DNA from: Siphonodentalium dalli
Lineage: Eukaryota > Mollusca > Scaphopoda > Gadilida > Siphonodentaliidae
Assembly (NCBI GenBank): GCA_032622095.1
Contig: CP136069.1
Location: 104,684,278-104,748,277, forward strand
Reading direction: 5' to 3'
DNA length: 64,000 nt
Each line of letters begins with the position of its first letter. Position 1 is the first letter of the stretch. Position numbers and translations under genes: made by a program. Below, piece after piece: positions 13,063-24,160 of the stretch. The notes under the pieces were generated by a model. The model was not told the origin of the DNA. It saw nothing but the letters and a program-made list of their open reading frames with translations, and did no database searches.

Positions 13063-13612
13063 AAAGTATATAAGATTTGTTATGACCCTAATGCTTTTAC
13101 ACATTGGTTTGTTAACAACGGACATAGCAAGAATATTTTGCTTTTATCACAATAATGCATGGTGAACACAATTTATCAAAATACAAAGGAGTACCATAGA
13201 CTATCGATCTTCAATAAATTTTCAACTTAACAAAAATTGCTTACATGCTTTGTGGATGAGACTGTCTTTATACCTGGAAATTATAGTTTGTTATATTCAC
13301 TGTAAGGCCACATATAAGCAAAATGTTCTACATTTTCTGCAATCGTATCACTGCATTTTAATACCCCTTCTCCCTAATGTTACACATATCTGCTGCGCAC
13401 AAACTATAAATAGCAACAATGAGTGAATGGTTAATGCAGAAATAATAGCTTTAAATACTGATGACCTGATATTTAGCCCAAGTACGTTGATGGCAAGGGT
13501 AAGATATTTTCAAACAACAAGATACTGAAAACTAATATTGTGCATTGCGTGGTAGCATATTCCTGTTGTAAAGTGGCGACTGAAGTAATTTGAACAAATT
13601 TGTCTCCTAAGA
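13063..13612. other. AT-rich interval, no gene
   Basis: No domain-bearing frame and no repeat boundary were recognised. Confidence 0.4.
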
Positions 13613-13999
13613 AACCGGTTTGATAGCAGCATGAGAATTAGTCTTAAATAAAATGTACGATGTATCATCTCTTCTCTCATTCTCATATGGTGAGATTGGG
13701 TGCTAATCTATTGAAGAGATGAATGTTTCTTTACAGTATAGTCGGCATTAGTACATACGTGAATGCATGGTTTATTATCACGGAGAGTGTTGACAATTCC
13801 GGAAATGTCTACCGGTTTGGTAGCAGCATGAAAATTAGTCTTAAATAAAATGTATGTATTGTATCATTTCTTCGATCTGGTGAGATGGGGTGCTAATCTA
13901 TTGAAGAGATGAGTGTTTCTTTACAGTATAGTTGTCATTAGGACATACGTGTATGCATGGTTTATTATCATGGAGAGTGTTGACAATTCCGGAAATGTA
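13613..13999. repeat. Tandem duplication, two ~190-bp units
   Basis: Units 13613-13809 and 13810-13999 both run from ACCGGTTTG(A/G)TAGCAGCATG to TGACAATTCCGGAAATG. They share the word GGGTGCTAATCTATTGAAGA. The units differ by substitutions and a ~10-bp deletion. Confidence 0.85.
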
Positions 14000-14685
14000 A
14001 CTAGTATTTACACCACAAGGGTGTACACTTCAGTTTCTGATTCGATAATTAATCATCATTCCAAATGAAATTACCACGCACTGTGTGCCGAAACATTACT
14101 TCTTGTGTTGCATGCCCAATTTGTTTTTATCCTACTGTTGGAAGCATTCTAAGCAGAAAACACGAACTTTAAAGACATAAATCATTGGGTTTAACTTGCA
14201 TTGCAGGGACCGATAAATCCTTCAATGGATCTGTTTTAATGATATTTCACTACATACTTGTAAATTACTAATTCGCATTTTCACTTCTAGATGGTTATCC
14301 AATATGTTGCTTTTGTCGTAGCATAGCTTCGAGTTGCTGGCATTTTGACAGCCATTCATGGCCGTGATTGCATTATTTTGTGTCCTTGTTTTTTCACTCT
14401 ATTCACTCCTGTACTCTAATTTCACATATTAACCCAAGGTAAGTTTATATCAGTCTGCGACGGTCAGACCAAAGGTCGAAGACTAATATGAAGTTTATAC
14501 ATATGGCTGATATATGTACGCCAATATCAAACTAACCAAGTAATAACCGTGTTTATATCAATTATTTCAATAAAGCCGTAATGTCACTCCACTGGTGTGA
14601 ACTCAAGATTGAATGGACAACAAGTAGAATTTAATTGAAATGGCCATTATAATTTGAAATATACATGTATTATATATAACTTGAT
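14000..14685. other. No recognisable gene
   Basis: There are only short frames. Nothing further was identified. Confidence 0.4.
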
Positions 14686-14689
14686 AATT

Positions 14690-15838
14690 ATACCCCCTTT
14701 TTAAAAAAAGGGGGGTATTTAAAAAGGGGGGTATATACTGTTTTGCACCTGTCTGTGCATGCGTGCGTACGTCCGTCCGATGTCTGTTCATGTCATAACT
14801 TGAACAGTAGTGCTCAGATCCCAATGAAATTAGGTATGGATGTTCACTACTATGAGGACATTAAATAGAGGGTTCCATCATTTCTTTCGGATTCTCCATT
14901 CTAGAGTTATTCATCTTTGGTTATCTGGAAATGTTGGCTTTTTGGTCCGTTTGGTGTCTGTTCATGTCATAACTTCAAAAGTTGTGATGGGATCTCAATG
15001 AAATTTGGTATGTTTGTTCACAACTATGAGCACATTAAACAAAGGGTCCCATTGTTTTGTTCGGATTTTCCATTCTAGAGTTATTCATCTTTGTTTATCT
15101 GGAAATGTTGGATTTTTGGTCCGCCAGGTGTCTGTTCATGTCATAACTTGAACAGTAATGCTCGGATCTCAATGAAATTAGGTATGGATGTTCACTGCTA
15201 TGGGGGCATTCAATAGACGGTTACATCGTTTTGTTCTGATTTTCCATTCTAGAGTTATTCATCTTTGTTTATCTGGAAATGTTGTCTTTTTGGTCTGTCT
15301 GGTGTCTGTTCATGTCGTAACTTCAATAGTTGTGCTGGGATCTCAATGAAATTTGGTATGGATGTTCACTACTATGAAGACATTAAAAAAGAGGGTTCCA
15401 TCGTTTTGTTCAGATTTTCAATTCTAGAGTTTATATACATCTTTGTTTATCTGGAAATGTTGGCTTTTTTGTCCGTCTGGTGTCTGTTCATGTCGTAACT
15501 TCAACAGTTGTACTGGGATCTCAATGAAATTTGGTATGAATGTTCACTACTATGATGACATTCAATAGAGGGTTCCATTGTTCTGTTCTGCCTTTCCATT
15601 CTAGAGTTATTGATCTTTGTTTATCTGGAAATGTTGGCTGTTTGGTCCTTCTGATGTCTGTTCAGCTCATAACTTAAACAGTAATACTCGGATCTCAATG
15701 AAATTTTGTATGGATATTCACCACTATGAGGACATTTAATGGCACATTCAACTGTTTTGTTTTGGTTTTTTGTTCTATAGTTATTCATATTTGTTTATAT
15801 GAAAATGCTGATTTTTGGGTCCATCTGCGTATAGCAGT
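14690..15838. repeat. Hairpin-headed tandem element, family A, copy 1
   Basis: The head is the palindrome TACCCCCTTTTT/AAAAAGGGGGTA, followed by CTGTTTTGCACCTGTC and a CGTCC block. Six degenerate units of about 180 bp follow; each contains ATCTCAATGAAATT and CTAGAGTTATTCATCTTTG. Copy 2 at 28.63-29.32 kb has the complete right end. This copy stops at TATAGCAGT, exactly where the Polinton-like inverted repeat begins, so the Polinton appears to have entered it. The architecture recalls non-autonomous Helitron/DINE and bivalve 'pearl' elements with tandem cores. Confidence 0.75.
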
Positions 15839-15909
15839 CAATTGGACCAAAAACCTAAATACAAAATTCTGCAAGAATTATTTATATTATATTTTGACTC
15901 TGTCAATAG
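15839..15909 (+). repeat. Left terminal inverted repeat of the Polinton-like element
   Basis: It begins CAATTGGACCAAAAACCTAA and contains two interrupted palindromes, AATTCT-GCA-AGAATT (15865-15879) and TTGAC-TCT-GTCAA (15894-15906). Just inside lies GTTCC-GTA-GGAAC (15915-15927). It is the reverse complement of 36575-36645 with about two mismatches. Confidence 0.9.
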
Positions 15910-15999
15910 TTCCTGTTCCGTAGGAACACAAACAGGAGGGCCAAGGGAAGGCCCACTACCCTCGATGGCCCAGGCTCTCCATATTTCATATATATATAT

Positions 16000-16346
16000 T
16001 CACTTGCTCAGCTTATAAGCCACTACACCCATTGCGGCCATTGCAAGGACAATAAAGGTTATCTCGCTGGTTTTTTGGTCATCTGACGGTGTGTAGAAAT
16101 CGGAAAGTTTGGGCTCAGGGGCTAGTTGTAGTTGAGCTGCATTTTTGCCCGTGACCTGCTCGTAAACATGGATTGCAGCGTCCACGTCACGGAAAGTTTG
16201 AACAGCGTGTCCATGGCGACGGAGTTCAAGGCGCTCTGTCCGTTTTCGGGACCATTCTGTTTGTGCATCGAAAAGAGATAGCTTGACCCGCTGAATGCTA
16301 ATGCGTTCGCGAGTGCACCTCCGAGCAACATTGCGGCAGTTGCCAT
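16000..16346 (-). pseudogene. Small alanine-rich membrane protein of the Polinton-like element, frameshifted
   Basis: Two overlapping frames make up this gene. The N-terminal one (16346 down to about 16195) starts MATAAMLLGGALANALAFSG, a hydrophobic segment. The C-terminal one (about 16200 down to 16000) ends with the transmembrane-like stretch ITFIVLAMAAMGVVAYKLSK. A single frameshift near 16195 separates them. The expected length is about 110 residues with hydrophobic ends. It is the last gene before the left terminus. It could be a virion membrane or minor structural protein, but no family was recognised. A palindrome, TCGTAA-TGA-TTACGA, lies 3 bp upstream of the ATG. Confidence 0.6.
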
Positions 16347-16349
16347 TAT

Positions 16350-16364
16350 TCGTAATGATTACGA
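16350..16364. promoter_or_regulatory. Palindrome with 3-nt spacer upstream of an ATG
   Basis: TCGTAA-TGA-TTACGA lies 3 bp upstream of the minus-strand ATG at 16346. It is one member of the recurrent palindrome set in this element. Confidence 0.55.
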
Positions 16365-16377
16365 TTCGTAACGTAAT

Positions 16378-16413
16378 AGTTATATATATATATTACTTTG
16401 TAATAATATAACT
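16378..16413. terminator. 36-nt hairpin overlapping a stop codon (candidate 3'-end signal)
   Basis: AGTTATAT...TATTAC-TTT-GTAATA-ATATAACT forms a hairpin with a 3-nt loop and one 5-nt bulge. It overlaps the TAG stop (16412-16414) of the minus-strand 70-residue gene. Placement at the gene end resembles the Mimivirus rule of polyadenylation at palindromes. The function here is inference. Confidence 0.5.
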
Positions 16414-16624
16414 ACTTCATAATATCGGATGGTATGAGCCCCTGTTTAATTAGCATATCTTTTGTGACTGCGGCGAGCGCGACATCAAGAATGACCATAC
16501 CCATATCGCGGGGCGTGAAATCCAGCTTAGGGGAAGGACCACCTATAGCCATTTTGGCCAGGCTGGAGTAGCTGATTGCAAGACCAGATACCATGACGCC
16601 GTGGTACACCTCGTTGACGAGCAT
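16412..16624 (-). CDS. 70-residue hydrophobic protein, Polinton-like element
   Basis: This is an intact short frame starting MLVNEVYHGVMVSGLAIS and ending LIPSDIMK. Residues 8-28 are mildly hydrophobic and a second hydrophobic stretch, MGMVILDVALAAV, lies near residues 42-54. The ATG is preceded by TGTCAGTA-CTG-TACTGACA, and the stop lies in a hairpin. It sits in a block of same-strand small genes next to the left terminus, the usual place for small virion proteins in such elements. No enzyme motif is visible. It is one of the few unbroken frames in the element. Confidence 0.65.
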   Translation of the reverse strand: MLVNEVYHGVMVSGLAISYSSLAKMAIGGPSPKLDFTPRDMGMVILDVALAAVTKDMLIKQGLIPSDIMK

Positions 16625-16629
16625 CTTTC

Positions 16630-16648
16630 TGTCAGTACTGTACTGACA
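16630..16648. promoter_or_regulatory. 19-nt perfect palindrome with 3-nt spacer
   Basis: TGTCAGTA-CTG-TACTGACA lies 5 bp upstream of the ATG at 16624. It separates the 70-residue gene from the next minus-strand gene upstream. Confidence 0.6.
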
Positions 16649-16764
16649 TATCTGCTATATATGTATATATATACTTTGTAATAATTATTCCATATAAAAT
16701 GGATCTGCCTTTAATTGATGTTTTGTTTTTTGCGGTGTTACTTCATGACGAGAGTCGCTCCGCG

Positions 16765-17327
16765 TCACAGATGCTTGCGTGCGTTGGGCCGCATTCTGAT
16801 ATTTCTGAACAGCAACACCGCACCAAACAACCCAAGGCCCCCGACTAGCCACAGTTCCGAAGGTACAGCAGTTCCTGTTCCATGGGAACAATCAGAGCTC
16901 GCAGAGCCACTGCTATGACCAGCAGTAACAGGTCCTTTAGGACGGCTGTTATTACCCCTTCCGTCGGGGGTACCACCAGTGGCAGATGGGGTAGGAATAG
17001 CAGTAGTCATAACAGGAGCTGGTTCTTGGATTCCTGAAGCTCCTGGAGGATTTTCTCCTGTTTTGTCCAACGAGCTGCGGCGCCCGCTCGCCCCGCCGTG
17101 ACTTTCTTGGGATCCTTTGGGGGTCTTGGTTTTGTCGCGTTCGCTTCTGACAGTGGCTCTGACACTGGCGTGTCGCTGCGTATGTCCTTTAGGACAGCAT
17201 CCCCTCCATTGAGTGTATCACCCGGGAGCACCGGCCGTGCACTGCCGGTCATGGGAACCACCCCAGGCGCGAAATTCAGACCGAATTTGCCCAACAATGC
17301 AATTATCAGACTAATAACTTGTAACAT
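16765..17327 (-). pseudogene. Two-membrane-segment, Ala/Lys-rich protein, frameshifted
   Basis: The first frame (17327 to about 17007) begins MLQVISLIIALLGKFGLNF, a hydrophobic N-terminus. A basic stretch, KDPKKVTAGRAGAAARWTKQ, and a short helix follow. The second frame (about 17070 to 16765) carries a Thr/Gly/Ser-rich linker and the membrane-like segment LWLVGGLGLFGAVLLF near the C-terminus. One frameshift near 17010-17070 divides them. The layout suggests an anchored structural protein of the Polinton-like particle. No catalytic motif is seen. The palindrome-like word GTCCTTTAGGAC occurs twice in the coding sequence (16932 and 17184), in different frames. Confidence 0.55.
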
Positions 17328-17334
17328 TGTGTTT

Positions 17335-17815
17335 GATATTAAAGGTACTCAATCCGACCAGAGGGCCCCACACCACCACCCCCCGGCCCCGGGAGCAAAA
17401 AATATCTGACTCGAGTCGAGGAACCCACCCATCACAGCCCAGAGCAACTAGATATCGATTCCCCAAATCCACCAACCCCCGGAGATCCCCCACAAGTCAG
17501 CAGAACCACGCGATCAAAACGGACAAATCGCAGGCACAAAGACAGACAACTCCAAAATCAAGTGCCTACCATTAACAATAATAACCACTCGATTCCAGAG
17601 CCATCCATCCCACACCCGCAACCCGCCCGCCCTGACCACGCGAATCCGCCAACTCCCGGGACAGATCCCCGAAAATTAACAGACCCCAAAAACCGACACC
17701 CATCCACTCCGAGGCCCGACCGGCGGGCCCCCCGACCCGAACCAAACACCCTCCACACCCAAACCCAAAGAAACAGCAATACAGGCCCCCCCGATCGGAC
17801 TGAGCACCTTTAATT
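17335..17815. other. Strongly C/A-biased block of unknown function
   Basis: About 480 bp of the plus strand is rich in C and A and poor in G and T, unlike the AT-rich flanks. It is open in two plus frames (17327-17575 and 17562-17813), giving Pro/Arg/Thr/Asn-rich products, and in one minus frame giving a Gly/Trp/Val-rich product. Composition alone could keep these frames open. It ends abruptly at an AT-rich junction near 17815. It may be a decayed gene for a basic, proline-rich protein or a strand-biased regulatory segment. Confidence 0.4.
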
Positions 17816-19074
17816 AAAAGTTCTCCAGCTGCACATATTATAGCTATATAAATTGTGTGTATACCAATACACGATATAGAAGGTAGAACGAATTAATGTT
17901 CCATAAGTAGGTAAGTATGATACATGCAATTAGTACAGTATATAAAATAAAAAATAAAAATAAAATTGAAAATATCAAATAAGTCCATATTTGTGAGCTA
18001 ATTTTATCAATATAATGCGCCACCAGTGCGTTGTAAACAATTATAATATTATATACGCCCAGTCACAGAGTCGCGACCACAGCAGACCAACCGTACGGAT
18101 CCAACATTATGGCGACCCAACGATAAGGCGTATTATGCAGTTATATTAAACGATTAACCCTATATTTTAATGTTATGGCAAAGGATAAAAAAGGAAAATG
18201 ACATAGAAACCATGCGCCACACACTCCCATGCAATTCGATAGGCAACCGTATAAAAACAAAAATATATTGCGTTACAGGTAATGTTCGATAACTCCTAAC
18301 ACTTTATCAGACACTGTATCTTATTATCCAACAAGTTGTAAAAGTGGTCAACTATGCATTACTGTCACTCACAGGTCACTGTTTCTGGGTCAGCACTGAG
18401 GCCAAATGTATTTAATTATGTGGCGATGGGAGATTTTACTGATACCTGTGTTGAATGTGGGGACATTTCATGATTATCGGATGAGCGCACATCAATTATC
18501 AGCTCCGCTTGCCAGCGATGTCGAATGCTGTCGTGATTCGATATTATTTTTATATGTACTTAGGTTTTACATACAAGGGGACTGTTCATGACAATTTACT
18601 GCTGGGGGCCAGTAGGTCATACTCTACGAGGGTTCAACTATCAGTGGAACATGATTATAAATGTATGATGTTAGTGCGAACTCATTTAGGCATATAATAT
18701 ATGAATAATAATTAAGTATATACTATTTTGTCATAAACAAATGGGGATAACCATAGTCATGTATTTTGCCATGGACAAAGTTAGAATATCCAAGTGTGTA
18801 GGTGTTTGCAAATAAATGGAACTCCTGATCCCGTTGCATGCATCCTCCCGAAAGTTTAAGTGGAGGAGACATTAGGGAAAAGTGAGATCCACTCAGTGCA
18901 AGCTAGTGGTGTCGGTCCACTTTCTAGTCTGCGTATGGTTGAAAATTAAAACCATCTGACAGAGGTAAGATTTCCCCTATAACTCACCCATTCCCGAATG
19001 GGAAATGGAAAGGGTGATAAAAGGAATCTTAGCCCTATAAGATGTGGACCGAGACCAATACAACCACACACGAA
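17816..19074. other. Non-coding interval inside the Polinton-like element
   Basis: AT-rich sequence with only short frames. Around 18840-19060 there is a less AT-rich ~220-bp stretch with several internal complementary words (such as CCCATTCCCGAATGGG) that could fold. No known RNA family was recognised. Confidence 0.4.
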
Positions 19075-22000
19075 GAGATTCCAGTTAAATTTCGTGGGTT
19101 TTAAGTTATGCAAAACAGTTATGTTTTGTCCGATTCATCATTGTTCATGATATTTGAATACTAAGAAATGTATATCGAATTATAGTTACAAGGGTCGATT
19201 CACTAAGCAAGCCCAATAAAATCAGAAATAATAACAAAGGTTACATCTATAATGGTGCATATCACATGAAGAAGTGTGGCGAGTTATAGTATATGATCAA
19301 TGTAAGTATACCCTTACATTTCCCAAGTGTGTTATAAGTGTCAAATAAGTGTTGCATAAGTGTAGGAAAAATTTTCCTCTAAGTGTGCACTTACAACCAA
19401 GTGTACAAGTCCAACAGTGGCAGTAAGTGTAGTGCAAGTGTAACATAAGTGTACAGTAAGTGTACGTTCCAACTATGTAAATGAGGTGAGTGTCATATAA
19501 GTGTATGATTCTAAAGTGTGGTATAAGTGTATGTTGGCAAGTGTAATAGAACTGTATAATAATTGCAAGTGTTTTATAAGTGTAAGTTCTGAATGGGGTT
19601 GTAAGTGTACAGTAAGTGTACAATGGTGATTGTGATGCAAGTGTATTATATAAGTGTATAGTACATGTATTAGTAAAATAAGTGTATATCATAGATGGGC
19701 ATGCACATATTAAATTTCACTATCAAAGATGGCAATTGATGCATTAATCAAGGGAATCACATTCACAATGATTTAGACTGATAAAATACTTTATTATATT
19801 ATATTAATAATGTTTTAATATATAAATCATCTATCGATTAGGTTCCTTGGCTCAATAAATATATTTCATAAATCTGGTGCTGATATGCGAAGTTTGAATG
19901 AGCTGAAGTATCTTCAAGCTTGTCTCTTCCCGTTTCAAGGCGTTTGTCTTTACTCCACTTTTGTCATGATGTTCATGTCATATTCAGTACCATGTCCCAT
20001 TTAAAGCATGCAGTGCCTGCTGTGGGATGTTTAGTTTATCACGGTGAGTGAGAGAAATTTGCAAACGTTGGCATGACCGATTCCAGTTTTGTTTTGCCAA
20101 AAAAGCTGTAAGTGAGTCATTTTTTTCTTCTTCTGATGTCACATTGTCTCTGAGATGATCCAAATTCCAATGTGCTCTGTGTGCCCAGAATTAGTTTTGT
20201 CCGGTATCACAAGCATTTGGACAAGACGTCAAGATGATTGAAATTGAATCCGTGATCAGTCCTCTTGGCGAGTCTTGCCAACATTGTCATTGGGCAACAA
20301 TGAAACATGCGAGAGATCAATCACTGAATCAGCTGGACGACAGCCACCACTCTCCGATTGAGAATTATCACTTGTAAATAAATGTATGTTGTATATCTGA
20401 ATTTAGCGCACGTTTCCATCGGTTATAATCTGTATGCATCCAGTGTGACTTTACTGTTGACATGATTTAATTTCTCAATGTCATCGTGTCATTGTAGGAT
20501 CACCGGTCGAATTGGGAACAAACTTCGCCTATTTGCGTAATTATTTGCCGAATTCAGCCTCCTACCACCTGTTCTATCTCTAGTGTGTTTAGTTCCTTTC
20601 TTCTTTTTGCCAAATTGTTGAATTGTTTTGGCTTTTCTCGCCGTCATTTTCGTAAATAAAATGCAGATGAAATTTAAATTTGATTTCTTGACCGCCGAAT
20701 TACCGGAATGTGGTCTGCGCATGCGCATGTAGTCACGGTCACAGTCACGTGTTAGCCTTTAGCCAATCGTATGCTCAGTTCTAGGATATCACTTGATTTA
20801 GACGGGTTTTCCCAATAAAATGATGACATCAGAGGACAATGTTTACACACAGCGAGATGGGATTTAATTCCCCATACACGAACACGTGGGCAGAAAGCCG
20901 CAAGCATTTCCTTTGGGAGATTTACAGTGGGTCGATAATCACACGTATATACAGTTAAACTTTGTTATTTTTGATACATTTTACGTTAAATTAAAAACAT
21001 ATAGCAGGTACATATACGTACTTCTCCGAGAATGTTAAAAACAATTTTTATCTGTTCATCATTATTTTATTGTCACGAAATTACGCTAACTTAGTAACTA
21101 TCGAAGTTTTGCCATAAAAAACCCTGATAAAAATAATTCTATTTGGGAGTATTGCACGTCAAAATTACGGGTTTAGAAACGATTTTTATTATACTTAATT
21201 CTGATCTGCGTCGTCAAACTACTATCATACAACATTTCTATATTCGTAATGCGGACATTTTTGTTGTTGTTTTTTGAATGCAGGTGTGTTTGGAAACACA
21301 ATCATTGAAGCTTTCATATAGTAATACGCCAATTTCAATATACGTGATAGCGACCAATTTTCATTGTTTCTATGACAAACATTTTGCAGTTAATAAATTG
21401 TAGATATACATACTCATATATCTTTATTTTAGCACAAAAGATTCATAAAATTTATTACTATCGGAATATAAATAACAGAAAAACGAAATACCGTAATTTC
21501 AAAATTGAAAAAGTTCATATTTAATATAAGACGGCAATTATATAGTACAAATGTGCGAGGCTCTGAGCAGTATTCCTGAACATATCCATATCAAAGTTTG
21601 ATAAGTGTGGTATAAGTGTTGATAAATTTTTCCAAAGTTCCATAAGTGTACCTTTAGGTGTGGGGCAGTGTTCCCAAAACATTTAAAAAGTATAAGTATC
21701 ATCAGTGTGTCATAAGTGTAGAGAGAACTTTTCAAAGTACCATAAGTGTAGCTGTAAGTGTGGGCAGCATGCCCAAAGATTTTCAAAGTCTCAAAAGTGT
21801 AGAGCAAGTGTACACTTATTACAACACTTACACTACACTTACGAAATAAGTGTACATTTCGAAAAAAGTGAGTGTGGTACAAGTGTACTGAATTAAAAAA
21901 ACAAAAGCTACAAGTGTACTATAAGTGTATACCTGAACTACACTTACAATGAAAGTGTACACTTAGAAAATATAAGGGTATCCAAGTTATACAAGGTACA

Positions 22001-22385
22001 TATTGGAGATTCCAGTTAAATTTCGTGGGTTTTAAGTTATGCAAAAAAGTTATGTTGGGCTATATGATCCATGTGTCCAATTCATCATAGTTCATGATAT
22101 TTGAATACTAAGAAATATATATCGAACTATAGTTTGTGGGTTTTAAGTTATGCAAAAAAGTTATGTTGGGCTATATGATCCATGTGTCCGATTCATCATA
22201 GTTCATGATATCTGAATACTAAGAAATATATATCGAATTATAGTTACAAGGGTCGATTCACCAAGCAAGCCCAATAAAATCAGAAATACTAACATAGGTT
22301 ACATCTATATGGTGCATATCACATGAAAAAGAGTGGTGGGTTATAGTATATGATCAATGTAAGTACAGTATATCCAAGTTATACA
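19075..22385. repeat. ~300-bp tandem repeat carrying the TA element
   Basis: Units beginning GAGATTCCAGTTAAATTTCG occur at 19075 and 22009, with a partial unit at about 22137. Each runs through GGGTCGATTCAC and TATATGATCAATGTAAGTA. The first unit is split by the TA element at its ...AGTA|TATCC position. A later unit (22350-22380) keeps the uninterrupted version and so serves as the empty site. Confidence 0.8.
19311..21978. mobile_element. 2.67-kb TA-target transposon with AAGTGTA arrays, copy A
   Basis: Inverted ends CCCTTACATTTCCCAAGTGTG and (reverse complement) CCCTTATATTTTCTAAGTGTA are flanked by TA. Both ends carry dense AAGTGTA/TACACTT arrays (about 19325-19690 and 21600-21965). The interior is AT-rich and has no transposase frame. 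The open frames over the arrays are repeat shadows. A near-identical copy lies at 47795-50464. TA duplication is shared by Tc1/mariner-like and some other superfamilies. The arrays resemble subterminal transposase-binding repeats. Confidence 0.85.
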
Positions 22386-23250
22386 GGGTACATATCAGGA
22401 TCTTGTATCTCTTTCTACCCACTTTCCAGTAATATCCTTTGTTTCCAAGATTACTCTGACACCAACCACTCTGATCCGGGTTTTAATGTGCTCTTTTTTT
22501 CTAATATCAAATGCCATGCTACTTAATGTTCCACGTGCACGCTTCATTTCAGGAGGAAGCTCGGTTCTGATACTGATTTTACTCTGTGGTGAAAGGTGCT
22601 CGGTTGCCTGCAGAATTCTCTGTAGCTAACACTACTATAAACGGATTTGGCGGTTTCATGTTGAGTGGTGTTCCTGTTGGACGTGCTACTGGTAGTCTAT
22701 GGGCATTTACACAGCGATCGACAATTTTGTCCGCTATTGGAGGATCCAGTTTCAGGTTGGTTACCAGGAGGTTCTTGATCACATCATATGGGTCCTCACC
22801 TTTCGTTTCCTTTATGCCATATACCAGAATATTGTATTTTCTGTCATGGATTTTTCTGAGGAGACCCCTTTCTGATAATTCAGAATGTTTTGCCAATAGT
22901 TTCTCCTCAAGTTGTGGAATAACATTATCCTCCATATCTGATATACGTTCTTCCATTGATGATAGTGCAGTTCTGTTTTCAATTTGATCATCAGTTATGT
23001 TTTGTATTTTGCTATTGATTTTGGAAAGTTCTGTTGAAATATTTACAAATTTTGTGTTAATACATTCAAAATTTGTGACAAGTGACTTATTCATATTGAT
23101 GATTAATTGTTTCAACTCATCGTTTGATACTTCTGGAAGAGTTTTTGGTTCAACAGTTGACATAGCTGAATCGTCACCACTCATTTTGGAACACTTTGTG
23201 GACGAATTTATATTAGTTGAATAGTTAATTTGGCGTGGCCTAAATTGCAT
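22385..23250 (-). pseudogene. L1-type ORF1 protein (coiled coil plus RRM-like/C-terminal domain), partial
   Basis: The 223-codon frame 23250-22579 has a Met at MSGDDSAMSTVEPK. A long heptad-rich segment runs from about residue 45 to 120 (for example IENRTALSSMEERISDMED), followed by KYNILVYGIKETKGEDPYDV, which fits the RRM of L1/Tx1-type ORF1. After a one-base shift near 22600 a second frame down to about 22390 reads RTELPPEMKRARGTLSSMAF and RVVGVRVILETKDITGKW, a typical C-terminal domain. ORF1 proteins bind LINE RNA in the ribonucleoprotein. The copy stops where the 300-bp tandem repeat begins, and no ORF2 follows. The sequence upstream to about 23455 looks like a LINE 5' UTR. Confidence 0.75.
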
Positions 23251-23460
23251 GCGACAATTTCAAAAGTTCAACATATCTTTAAACGGCGATTTTCACACAC
23301 AAAACATCAATTGTCGGCAGTATTCATCTGCTGCATATTTGGAATCAAGAGTGATGACCATTACTTGCCTCTGCGTGCCATTAATATGTCGTCTTAATGC
23401 GTTTTAATCTGCTGTCAAAATAACAAGTTGATGTTGGTCGCCATTTTTACCGGAAGTCCT
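23251..23460 (-). promoter_or_regulatory. Probable 5' UTR/promoter of the L1-type fragment
   Basis: On the minus strand the segment starts ACTTCCGGTAAAAATGGCG, which contains an ETS-like ACTTCCGG and an AAAATGGCG word near the LINE's apparent 5' end. It directly abuts the frame of the upstream Polinton gene, so the insertion point is near 23455-23462. This is inference from position and motif. Confidence 0.4.
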
Positions 23461-23953
23461 GATTGTCTTCGTCTATATTTCGTGGGCAGACATGTCCAAA
23501 TTGACAATGCTTCGCAGTGGTCAACGCAGCAGTCAAGGGCGCTAAATACATTCCATATCGATTGTACAGCGCACATGTAGCACTGCTTAGGGCGTGCCCG
23601 ACAAAGGTCAGATCAGCGACTAGCTTCGGTTGGCTCTCGATGGGAATCGGGAGGTGCCTACCGGCGAACTGCGCATACCACTGGAGCGCTGCCTGCCCCA
23701 GCGTCTTTGTCATCGCAGCACCCAGCCATGCCTCATAACAGGCATATAGCGTCTCCACTTCCTCGTCCACAGCATCAACATTTCCCAATGCAGCGTCATC
23801 TCCGGTTGAGCTAGTGGCTCTCCGCTCCGCAGCAGTACCAACTGTGCCAGTTCCTACAGAACTACAAGCCGTCGTCCCGACAGTTCCTACGGAACTAGCT
23901 GCATCCTCCATCTGATCTTTCAACAGCTCGTCGATCAAGTCATCACAATTCAT
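23447..23953 (-). CDS. Polinton-element protein of unknown function, C-terminus probably altered by the LINE
   Basis: The chosen start, MNCDDLIDELLKDQMED, gives about 168 residues. An acidic N-terminus and a low-complexity Ser/Val/Gly/Thr segment (about residues 20-60) lead into a helical, Ala/Leu-rich domain containing ALQWYAQFAGRHLPIP and ALYNRYGMYLAPLTAAL. Its position on the same strand, just downstream of the ATPase, suggests a structural or packaging role, but no family was recognised. The last few codons may be LINE-derived. The word AGTTCC-TAC-GGAACT (23882-23896) lies in the low-complexity part and encodes SSVGT. Confidence 0.5.
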   Translation of the reverse strand: MNCDDLIDELLKDQMEDAASSVGTVGTTACSSVGTGTVGTAAERRATSSTGDDAALGNVDAVDEEVETLYACYEAWLGAAMTKTLGQAALQWYAQFAGRHLPIPIESQPKLVADLTFVGHALSSATCALYNRYGMYLAPLTAALTTAKHCQFGHVCPRNIDEDNQDFR

Positions 23954-24152
23954 ATTTGCAAAACAAATTGTCTTTAATCCAAGTGTTAATCTTTGTCTTA
24001 ACTGGCAAAGTCTAATACATATATCTAGGTATACGTACACCCCACGCAAGGATGCCAAAAATTATGGCCTGGCTGAAGCACATCAGTGTTATACATAGCA
24101 CATCAGTGCTGTACATCATTATACCATATAGGCAGTCGGCTGATCCGTCTTT

Positions 24153-24160
24153 AACAGAAG
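24153..24160. repeat. hAT target-site duplication, left copy
   Basis: AACAGAAG, identical to 26254-26261. Confidence 0.9.

Noticed and set aside
18840-19060. Possible structured RNA
   Set aside because: Some complementary words exist, but no known RNA family, promoter or terminator was recognised, so it is left as an unassigned stretch.
19297-19692. 131-codon minus frame rich in Thr/Tyr/Leu
   Set aside because: It is a read-through of the AAGTGTA array; the same shadow appears at 47787-48131.
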